Assembly: GCA_020718945.1 (NCBI GenBank)
Contig: DYRB01000112.1
Span: forward strand, 1 to 8,224
Length of the DNA stretch: 8,224 nt
Origin: Lamprocystis purpurea
Lineage (GTDB): Bacteria; Pseudomonadota; Gammaproteobacteria; Chromatiales; Chromatiaceae
Direction: 5' to 3'
Shown: positions 1 to 4,668 of the stretch, piece after piece
Position numbering within the stretch: the first letter of the stretch is position 1
Layout: every line of letters starts with the position of its first letter
The notes under the pieces: generated by a model
Databases searched by the model: none
The model's input: only the letters and a program-made list of their open reading frames with translations
Told to the model about the DNA's origin: nothing
Made by a program: the position numbers and the translations under genes

Positions 1-52
1 CCAGGGCCCCGCTCAGGGTGCTCACCTCGACTCTGAGGGCGACCTGGACCAT
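1..52 (-). CDS. ArnD-like polysaccharide deacetylase (NodB family), 5' end only
   Basis: This is a partial gene: the first 17 codons read MVQVALRVEVSTLSGAL and then run off the left edge. The segment aligns by eye with the N terminus of ArnD-type deacetylases, which begin roughly M-x-x-V-G-L-R-I-D-V-D-T-F-R-G. ArnD removes the formyl group from undecaprenyl-phosphate-linked 4-formamido-arabinose at the inner membrane during lipid A modification; other NodB relatives deacetylate polysaccharides. An AGAGG ribosome-binding site lies six bases before the ATG. The gene follows an ArnC-like glycosyltransferase on the same strand, and the arnC-arnD order supports the call. The two Asp residues of the family's D-V-D motif, expected to act in catalysis and metal binding, are Glu and Ser here. 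The protein may therefore be a diverged or inactive member. With 17 residues visible, the assignment is tentative. Confidence 0.5.
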   Translation of the reverse strand, partial: MVQVALRVEVSTLSGAL

Positions 53-58
53 GCAATG

Positions 59-64
59 CCTCTG
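59..64 (-). promoter_or_regulatory. Ribosome-binding site of the ArnD-like gene
   Basis: The minus strand reads CAGAGG, ending six bases before the ATG at 52-50. It is the best Shine-Dalgarno match in front of any gene in the window and is the main reason for choosing this start. The other genes have weak or no visible sites. Confidence 0.5.
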
Positions 65-105
65 AAGTGTACGCCCTTATCGAAACCCGCAACCCCGTCG
101 TCCCG

Positions 106-129
106 GCAGGATGCCCGGACCCGGTGCCA
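106..129. repeat. Imperfect direct repeat X, copy 1
   Basis: The copy begins GCAGGATG and ends CCGGTGCCA. It matches 246-271 apart from a 2-bp length difference and a few substitutions. Copy 1 and copy 2 flank a 116-bp interval (130-245) that contains the dispersed element. They could be a long target-site duplication or remnants of a local duplication; the spacing fits either. Confidence 0.45.
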
Positions 130-140
130 GGGGGGCACTC

Positions 141-163
141 TACTCAAATGGGCCAGTCGGTTA
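141..163. repeat. Imperfect direct repeat A, copy 1
   Basis: A 23-bp segment running from TACTCAAATGGG to GGTTA matches 202-224 at 20 of 23 positions; the differences are at 144, 153 and 158. The copies are offset by 61 bp. Copy 1 abuts one end of the 56-bp element and copy 2 overlaps the other end, so the element looks as if it arose by, or was caught in, a partial tandem duplication. Confidence 0.55.
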
Positions 164-218
164 ACCTAGAAAGAGCAATTCGGCCGCAAATTACGCAAAT
201 ATACGCAAATGGGTCAGT
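163..218 (+). repeat. 56-bp dispersed repeat with CGCAAAT array, copy 1
   Basis: This segment is the reverse complement of 4613-4668 at 53 of 56 positions; the mismatches are at 168, 174 and 201. It includes three CGCAAAT heptamers spaced 9 and 10 bp apart (starting at 185, 194 and 204), preceded by a CAATTCGGCC block. The unit is AT-richer than the genome around it. Similar spaced CGCAAAT / ATTTGCG arrays are familiar as dispersed intergenic repeats in GC-rich proteobacteria. No coding capacity is seen, and it is probably a non-autonomous or passive repeat. Confidence 0.8.
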
Positions 219-224
219 AGGTTA
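202..224. repeat. Imperfect direct repeat A, copy 2
   Basis: This is the second copy of the 23-bp repeat at 141-163, matching at 20 of 23 positions. Its first part is the last CGCAAAT heptamer of the 56-bp element, so the two repeats are interlocked. Confidence 0.55.
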
Positions 225-245
225 GGCAGATTCCCCAGGTCACCC

Positions 246-271
246 GCAGGATGAACCGGAGACCGGTGCCA
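246..271. repeat. Imperfect direct repeat X, copy 2
   Basis: This is the second copy of the 106-129 repeat, running from GCAGGATG to CCGGTGCCA and two bases longer. It lies between the 56-bp element and the CGCAAAT array at 284-310. Confidence 0.45.
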
Positions 272-283
272 AGTCCTTGTTTA

Positions 284-310
284 TTTGCGTCTATTTGCGT
301 TCATTTGCGG
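284..310 (-). repeat. CGCAAAT triple array, opposite orientation
   Basis: Three ATTTGCG heptamers start at 284, 294 and 304, an exact 10-bp period, which is one helical turn. The array is an inverted partner of 184-210 with about 73 bp between, so the two could pair into a hairpin or cruciform. It lies about 62 bp past the glycosyltransferase stop codon. The heptamer spacing (10/10) differs from the 9/10 spacing of the 56-bp element, so it is a related but distinct repeat variant. Confidence 0.7.
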
Positions 311-371
311 CTCAACTGCTTTTCTTAGGGTTAATCACAGACGGGTCCGGCCCCCGTCCCGATCACCCACA

Positions 372-1346
372 TCAGGCCCTGCCCCGGCGCCCGCCGCCCC
401 GCGGTGTCAGTTCCTCGCGGACCTGGCAGGGCACCTGGCCCTGATCGAGCAGGCGCCCCAGGTAGGCCCCCAACAGCCCCATGCCGAACAGGAGTAGACC
501 CCCGAACAACAGGGCCAGGACCACCCCGAGGCCGAGCTCGGCGCCGAGGACCAGCCAGCCCAGCAGCAGCACAGCGGCGGCGCCGAAGGCGACCAGGGCC
601 GCCCCGACGCAGGCCAGGGACAGGGCCCGCAAGGGGGCTAGCGACAGCCCGGTCAGGAGGTCGAAGTCGAGGGCCACCTGGCGATGCAGCGGCACGTCGG
701 ACCTGATCGTAGGCCCAGGCCCGGGCCCTATGCCGACCTCGGTAGGGTTGAGGGCCTGCCGCCAGGCCAGGGCCGGGGGCCATACCTGGGACGGTCCTGC
801 GGCCAGCACCGCCGTCACCAGGTCCCGGTCGAGGCCATGCAGGGAAGCCGCCGGGTCGCTCAGGCCCACCCCGGTGACCCGGGCCCGCAGCCAGAGGCTG
901 GCCCGGCGGACGGGATCGTACCAGGGCGGGTCCTCCTGCCGACGACGCACCGCGGCCACCAGGTCGCGGCCCTGGTCCAGGGCCGCGACCAGGCGCGGGA
1001 TCTCCTCCGGCGGGGCTTGCAGGTCCCCGCCCAGGGTGATGACCCGCCGGCCCACGCAGGCCGCCAGTCCAAACCGCAGGGCCGCGGCCCGGCCCACCCT
1101 GGAGCGCAGGACCAGGACCCGGGTACAGTCCGGGCGCAGCTTGTGCTGCTGGCGCAACAGGGTGCTGGAGCGGTCGCGGCTGCCGTCGTCCACAAAGACC
1201 ACCTCGAAGGACAGGCCCAGGCCGTCGAGGACCGGGTAGAGCCGGTCGAACAGTTCGGTCAGCACCGGCTCGTCGTCGCACAGGGGCACGACCACGGACA
1301 GGGCCAGGTCCGTCGTCGGGGTCTTGGGGGTGTTGGCGTCAGACAT
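372..1346 (-). CDS. ArnC-like family 2 glycosyltransferase, polyprenyl-phosphate type
   Basis: This is a 324-residue membrane-associated glycosyltransferase of the ArnC / dolichol-phosphate mannosyltransferase type, a family that moves a sugar from a nucleotide donor to a polyprenyl phosphate on the cytoplasmic face. The GT2 core starts at LSVVVPL (about 16-22). VDDGSRDRS follows at 52-60, and the ITLGGDLQAPPEEIPRL block (about 103-119) matches the ArnC ITLDADLQNPPEEIPRL region. Two hydrophobic segments lie near 241-264 and 271-295, ending in the GMGLLGAYLGR signature typical of ArnC relatives. The first Asp of the DxD motif is Gly (GGD), and the usual N-x-G-Q and GESKYS motifs are replaced by RVGR and a GPGPGP stretch. 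The donor is therefore unknown and activity is uncertain. An in-frame TTG at 1370 would add eight residues; I prefer ATG 1346, though its Shine-Dalgarno (GCGGA) is weak. It precedes the ArnD-like start. Confidence 0.8.
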   Translation of the reverse strand: MSDANTPKTPTTDLALSVVVPLCDDEPVLTELFDRLYPVLDGLGLSFEVVFVDDGSRDRSSTLLRQQHKLRPDCTRVLVLRSRVGRAAALRFGLAACVGRRVITLGGDLQAPPEEIPRLVAALDQGRDLVAAVRRRQEDPPWYDPVRRASLWLRARVTGVGLSDPAASLHGLDRDLVTAVLAAGPSQVWPPALAWRQALNPTEVGIGPGPGPTIRSDVPLHRQVALDFDLLTGLSLAPLRALSLACVGAALVAFGAAAVLLLGWLVLGAELGLGVVLALLFGGLLLFGMGLLGAYLGRLLDQGQVPCQVREELTPRGGGRRGRA

Positions 1347-1408
1347 GGGCATCCGCTGGCTTGTATCCAAAGGCGTGATCAGTCTTCAGTTTTTCGTTCC
1401 GCGTAGTC

Positions 1409-1434
1409 ACCGGGCTCGCTGCGCTTCGCCCGGT
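1409..1434. repeat. Inverted repeat / hairpin upstream of the glycosyltransferase
   Basis: ACCGGGC at 1409-1415 pairs with GCCCGGT at 1428-1434 around a 12-base loop, giving a perfect 7-bp GC-rich stem. It lies 63 bp before the chosen ATG of the glycosyltransferase. The shape and the internal GCTGCGCTTC sequence resemble dispersed REP-type palindromes of GC-rich proteobacteria. There is no T tract on the transcribed strand, so I do not call it a terminator. Confidence 0.5.
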
Positions 1435-1462
1435 CGCGCCGGCGACTCCAGGGACGGAGGAG

Positions 1463-1504
1463 GTAGAGCCGCGTCGGGAACAGCGGCCGAGGCGGCGCTC
1501 CCAC
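1463..1504. repeat. REPIN-like pair of inverted REP hairpins
   Basis: On the plus strand a GTAG tetranucleotide (1463-1466) is followed by GCCGC at 1468-1472, which pairs with GCGGC at 1483-1487. On the minus strand GTGGGAGC (1504-1497) leads into a bulged stem, AGC-GCCG / CGGC-C-GCT, spanning 1499-1482. Two REP-like units facing each other, each with a GTAG/GTGG head and a bulged stem, match the general plan of REPINs mobilised by RAYT transposases. Only one copy is in the window, so the family assignment rests on shape. It lies between the PAP2 stop and the glycosyltransferase start and may limit read-through or stabilise the PAP2 message. Confidence 0.45.
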
Positions 1505-1536
1505 GGTGCTTCCGGCCTCGGCGCTAGACGATGGCC

Positions 1537-2748
1537 TCAAGGCCGCAGCACCTGGCCGTCGTCCGCCCTGAGATCCAGGGCCATGCCCAGGTCGGGGCCA
1601 GGCTCCAGCAAGATGTCGCCCCTGCCGGTGTGCACCTCCACCCGATCCCAGGTCCCGGGGACCACCCCGACCAGGATGCGGGTGTCCTTCTCGGTGAAGA
1701 CCCCGAGGTGGCGGATGCGGTAGTCCACCCGCCCGTCCTGGGTCTCCGAGGACCGCTCCACCCGGCTCCCCGGCAGCCCGAAGCCCCGGGAGCGCAGGCG
1801 GATCGCCGCCGTCGCCCCACCCTCCGCCGGAATCCTATGCACCGTCAGGTCCCCGGCGTCGGCGCTCACCCTCAGGACCCGAGGCGGCGCGGCGTCCCCC
1901 AGGCGGATCTTCTCGATCTCGGTCTGGGTCATGGGGGTGGCCAGCAGCACGGCGACCAGCATCGCGACCCCGAGCAGCCCGTACCCGGCTAGGGCCAGGC
2001 GCGGGTGCCTGAGGGGGGCGACCGGCTCGGGCGGGGCCGCGTCCAGGGCGTCCTCCCGCTGGGGTATGCGCAGCGCGAAGTAGTAGAGGCCCAGGGCCAC
2101 CCCATAGACCATGACCCCGGACCAGATCACATCCGAGAGGAAATGGTCCCCGGCCAGGATGCGCCCCGCCCCCAACAGGCTGCCGACCGTCAGGGCCACC
2201 CCCAGGGCCGCCGCAGCGAGCCAAGGCCGGCGCCGCAGCCAGATCAGGGTGAAGATCACCAGGGCATAGCCCACCGAGCTGTGACCGCAGGGGAAGGACT
2301 TGCCGACCCCAGATTCCCCCGGGACCAAGGGCGGCAGGTACGCCTTGGTCCCCTCGAACGCCGCCAACTGGTGGGGCCGCGGCCGGCCCCAGTGCTCCTT
2401 GAAGACCTCGTTCACCAGGAGCCCAGGCCCCAGCACCGAGGCGCCGATGACGAAGACCGCATAGAGCCGCAACCGGCGGAACCGCGTGGCAAAGCTGCCC
2501 AGCACCAGGACCAGGAGGCTCCCCATCATCACCAGCCCGGACAGCAGCGGGGCAAACTGGTAGAGCAGGCGCCACAGGGACGCCTGGGCCTCGGGCCAGG
2601 GGTCGTCCGCCTCCGGGTGATAGAAGGGCGCCGACACCCGAAGATCCAGGTCGGTGAGCCAGAACGGCAGGGTCCCCGCCAGGGCCAGGAATGCCAGCAG
2701 GGCGAGCTGTGGGAGCCAGTAGCGGCGGGTAGCGGCCAGGGGTGCCAT
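1537..2748 (-). CDS. PAP2-family membrane phosphatase with extracytoplasmic beta-rich tail
   Basis: This is a 403-residue integral membrane phosphatase of the PAP2 superfamily, likely acting on lipid or polyprenyl phosphates at the outer face of the inner membrane. All three motifs are visible: K-x6-RP at 117-125 (KEHWGRPRP), PCGH at 153-156 in place of the common PSGH, and R196-x5-H202-x3-D206. Hydrophobic segments lie near 11-31, 66-86, 97-113, 158-171, 177-194, 207-226 and 250-271. After the last one, about 130 residues (275-403) form an alternating, glycine-punctuated pattern such as VHTGRGDILLEPG. It resembles DUF4097-type beta-repeat domains and is probably periplasmic; a standard PAP2 protein ends before this. 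The frame stays open far upstream through the Uma2 gene, but homology begins only after ATG 2748, which I take as the start despite no clear Shine-Dalgarno. The stop lies beside a REP-like cluster. Confidence 0.85.
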   Translation of the reverse strand: MAPLAATRRYWLPQLALLAFLALAGTLPFWLTDLDLRVSAPFYHPEADDPWPEAQASLWRLLYQFAPLLSGLVMMGSLLVLVLGSFATRFRRLRLYAVFVIGASVLGPGLLVNEVFKEHWGRPRPHQLAAFEGTKAYLPPLVPGESGVGKSFPCGHSSVGYALVIFTLIWLRRRPWLAAAALGVALTVGSLLGAGRILAGDHFLSDVIWSGVMVYGVALGLYYFALRIPQREDALDAAPPEPVAPLRHPRLALAGYGLLGVAMLVAVLLATPMTQTEIEKIRLGDAAPPRVLRVSADAGDLTVHRIPAEGGATAAIRLRSRGFGLPGSRVERSSETQDGRVDYRIRHLGVFTEKDTRILVGVVPGTWDRVEVHTGRGDILLEPGPDLGMALDLRADDGQVLRP

Positions 2749-2822
2749 GGGGATCCGGGGTCGGGGGCGAGGCGCGGAGTATACCGGGTGCGGCGGCGGT
2801 TGCCGCTGCCCCTGTCGCCGGC

Positions 2823-2848
2823 CGGCAATTCCAAATTTGGAACTGCCG
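2823..2848. promoter_or_regulatory. 26-bp near-perfect palindrome between Uma2 and PAP2 genes
   Basis: The centre lies between 2835 and 2836. Twelve of 13 pairs match, the only mismatch being 2828 against 2843, and the inner 14 bp (TTCCAAATTTGGAA) is perfect. GGCCGG-rich blocks flank it on both sides. It is 37 bp after the Uma2 stop and about 75 bp before the PAP2 ATG. It could be an operator for a dimeric regulator of the PAP2 gene, or a hairpin ending Uma2 transcription. No T tract follows on the minus strand, so the terminator reading is weaker. Confidence 0.5.
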
Positions 2849-2885
2849 CTGGCCGGCCAGGCCGCCGACCCAGTCAGGCTCGGGC

Positions 2886-3455
2886 TCACAAGAGCGCGGA
2901 AAGGTCCAGGAGCACCCCCGGCAGCCCGGGGACCTGGACCGCGCCCAGCTCGGTCGGGGGACCGGACTCGCGGTACCCCGCAGGGCCCGGCGACCGATAG
3001 CACAGAATGCCGCCGCCGCGCAGATCCACCAGCCAGACCTCGGGGACGCCGCTGCGGGCATAGACCCCGAGCTTGAGGTCTCGATCCAGGCGCAGACTGG
3101 TCTCCGCGACCTCGACCAGGAGCAGGATGTCCAATGGCCCCGGGTGGCGGGCGCGGTATTGAGCGGCCGGGGGCCTCACCAGGGCAATGTCCGGCTGGGG
3201 TTCGTTGTGCGGGCCCAGGTGGACCGGGTTCTGGACCCGGACCAGGGCCGCATCGCCGACGGCCCGCTCCAACAAGCGCTGGAGATCTGTCACAACACTG
3301 GCATGTGGTGCCCCAATCGGTGGCATCGCGATCACCTCCCCTTCGACCAACTCCACCCGGGCGTCCGCGGCGAGGATGCCATCCTCGGCCATGCGGTAAT
3401 AGTCCTCTACCGTGAAGCGGTGGTGGCGGATCAGGTCTTCGGCTGCGGTGGACAT
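2886..3455 (-). CDS. Uma2 family (DUF820) PD-(D/E)XK nuclease-like protein
   Basis: This is a complete 189-residue protein with the whole Uma2 pattern. It has an opening RFTVEDYYRMAEDGIL (13-28), RVELVEGEVIAMPPIGAPHA (33-52), PDIALV (88-93), LLLVEVAETS (111-120) and DLKLGVYARSGVPEVWLVDL (126-145). The PD-(D/E)XK core residues are visible as Asp89, Glu115 and Lys128, with Glu38 also conserved, so the fold and metal site look intact. Uma2 proteins are common, often multi-copy, in cyanobacteria and purple sulfur bacteria; their role is not established, and I assign none. The length is normal for the family. The start ATG 3455 sits just before the family homology but lacks a clear Shine-Dalgarno. 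It stands 222 bp after the hydrolase stop and 137 bp before the PAP2 start, in a gap free of other genes, so it probably has its own promoter. Confidence 0.9.
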   Translation of the reverse strand: MSTAAEDLIRHHRFTVEDYYRMAEDGILAADARVELVEGEVIAMPPIGAPHASVVTDLQRLLERAVGDAALVRVQNPVHLGPHNEPQPDIALVRPPAAQYRARHPGPLDILLLVEVAETSLRLDRDLKLGVYARSGVPEVWLVDLRGGGILCYRSPGPAGYRESGPPTELGAVQVPGLPGVLLDLSALL

Positions 3456-3677
3456 GGCAGTACGGGCCTATACGGTGGAACTGGGGACCATGGTAGATCA
3501 GGCCGACGCCGTCAGACAGGTCGGCGGTGGTGGGGCACCGGGGCCGGGCGCGCACCTTCGGTTTGATTCCGGCCGCCCGCCTGGACATCAGAAGAGATCG
3601 AATTGCCTGGCAAGCCGACGGCCTTGGTGACCGGCCTCCAGTTCGTCACCCCGGCAACGGTTGCGGGGGTCCAGGGC

Positions 3678-4622
3678 TCAGAGCGGCGCCAAGAAGCCCC
3701 GCAACTCCGCCAGCAATTCCCGCTCCTGACGGGCCCGACCTGGATACTCGAAGTGCCCGGCTTCGAGGACATAGAGCCGCTTGTCCCCGGGGATGGCGTT
3801 GTAGACCGCGAACTGCCCGGGCGGGGCCACCGCCGGGTCGAAGACGGCGGCGGCCACATGCATGGGCTGGCGGATGTGTCTGGCGGCGACGGCGGCGTCG
3901 AAGTAGGCCAGGGTTGCGAGCGCCTTGCCTTTGGCCCGGTCGAAGCGCTGCACCGCGGCCCCGCTGCCGGTGGTGGGGAGGCGCAGGCGCAGGGGCTGAT
4001 GACCGAAGCTCGGCACATTGAGGTGACCGCGGCCGATGCGCTGGTCCCAGGCCAGGGCCATGGCCCCGATACCGCCGCCGAAGCTGATGCCGCAGTAGCC
4101 GATGTGCCCGGCCAGCTCTGGAAAGAGCCCGAGCAGGGCCGAGACCCCGGTCCAGACGTCCTCGACACAGCCCCCCAGGATGTACCGGTCCCGCGAGTGG
4201 ATGTCGTGCAGCACATGCCAGTTGGGGTCGGTGGAGATGGGCGGGCGGCGCGAGCGGGACAGGCCGCGGAAGCAGGGCACCAGGTATACCGCATCTCCCC
4301 GAGGCAGGTCCCCGGGTGGGGCCTCGATGCCGCCGTAGCCGTGGCCCAGCATAAGCGCCATCCGGGCCGGCTGGGACAAGGGGGTCAGCAGCCAGCCGCG
4401 GATGGGGAAGGCGTCGGTGGATCTGTACTCCATCTCCTGGACGCGAAACCCAGGCAGCGCGACGCTGGAGGCTTGCAGCCGCAGCCCCGGCTCCACCGTC
4501 AGGGCATGCCGGTAGCGGGCACCCCAGAAGGGGGCGAACCCATCGGGCTCCGGCGGGGGCTCCACAGCGAGCAGGTCAGTCAGGCTGTATCCGTAACTGG
4601 GATCGAAGGGGAACTGACCCAT
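3678..4622 (-). CDS. Alpha/beta hydrolase, acetyl xylan esterase / cephalosporin-C deacetylase family
   Basis: This is a 314-residue cytoplasmic esterase-like protein with no signal peptide. It follows the AXE1-type plan: an N-terminal LLAVEPPPEPDGFAPFW segment (17-33), an oxyanion-region HGYGG (94-98), CFRGLS (117-122), the nucleophile elbow GISFGGG with Ser180, Asp262 in AVFDPAVAPPGQFAVYN, and His290 in LEAGHFEYP. The triad Ser180-Asp262-His290 looks complete, and the length is close to the usual 320. AXE1 enzymes remove acetyl groups from sugars or small molecules; the substrate here is unknown. The elbow has Phe where the family usually has Gln (GxSQGG). The start ATG lies inside the 56-bp repeat, which encodes Met-Gly-Gln, and has no Shine-Dalgarno; the next in-frame ATG is codon 64, too late. 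Only 45 bp separate it from smc, so read-through from smc is likely. Confidence 0.85.
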   Translation of the reverse strand: MGQFPFDPSYGYSLTDLLAVEPPPEPDGFAPFWGARYRHALTVEPGLRLQASSVALPGFRVQEMEYRSTDAFPIRGWLLTPLSQPARMALMLGHGYGGIEAPPGDLPRGDAVYLVPCFRGLSRSRRPPISTDPNWHVLHDIHSRDRYILGGCVEDVWTGVSALLGLFPELAGHIGYCGISFGGGIGAMALAWDQRIGRGHLNVPSFGHQPLRLRLPTTGSGAAVQRFDRAKGKALATLAYFDAAVAARHIRQPMHVAAAVFDPAVAPPGQFAVYNAIPGDKRLYVLEAGHFEYPGRARQERELLAELRGFLAPL

Positions 4623-4668
4623 TTGCGTAAATTTGCGTAATTTGCGGCCGAATTGCCCTTTCCAGGTT
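4613..4668 (-). repeat. 56-bp dispersed repeat with CGCAAAT array, copy 2
   Basis: This is the reverse complement of 163-218, with 53 of 56 positions matching. It contains ATTTGCG heptamers starting at 4621, 4631 and 4640. One end is the last base of the smc stop codon (TGA, 4670-4668), and partial similarity continues a few bases into smc. The other end covers the ATG and the first three codons of the hydrolase gene. It fills the whole smc-hydrolase gap, so no separate promoter or terminator is visible there. Confidence 0.85.

Larger units (their letters stand above)
53..371. other. Repeat-rich intergenic region between the glycosyltransferase and the ArnD-like gene
   Basis: This 319-bp stretch has no convincing gene. 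It is markedly more AT-rich in places than its surroundings and contains three repeat families. These are the 56-bp dispersed element (163-218), a second CGCAAAT array in the opposite orientation (284-310), and two sets of imperfect direct repeats (141-163 with 202-224; 106-129 with 246-271). A promoter for the ArnD-like gene may lie here, but I see no clear -35/-10 pair. I see no GC hairpin followed by a T tract, so no intrinsic terminator for the glycosyltransferase is evident. Confidence 0.7.

Noticed and set aside
481..1239. Open frames on the plus strand across the glycosyltransferase gene
   Set aside because: They are antisense shadows of a GC-rich gene. The translations are rich in Arg, Pro and Gly and show no family motif, whereas the minus-strand frame has clear GT2 motifs.
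1347..1370. TTG start adding eight residues to the glycosyltransferase
   Set aside because: The added residues are not conserved, and an ATG at 1346 has slightly better upstream purines. The choice is not certain.
2749..3588. N-terminal extension of the PAP2 frame, giving a 683-residue protein
   Set aside because: The extension overlaps the Uma2 gene in another frame, is Pro/Arg/Gly-rich and lacks motifs. Family homology begins just after ATG 2748.
3456..3677. Possible small gene or promoter in the hydrolase-Uma2 gap
   Set aside because: No frame with a credible start, ribosome-binding site or recognisable product is present. A TATAGG on the minus strand lacks a good -35 partner.
3603..4640. 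A 345-codon plus-strand frame opposite the hydrolase
   Set aside because: Its composition is low-complexity (many Gly, Gln, Val and His) with no recognisable motif. The opposite strand encodes a full esterase with a catalytic triad.
4613..4668. CGCAAAT arrays as a CRISPR remnant
   Set aside because: The units are 7 bp at 9-10 bp spacing, with no spacers of 25-40 bp and no cas genes.
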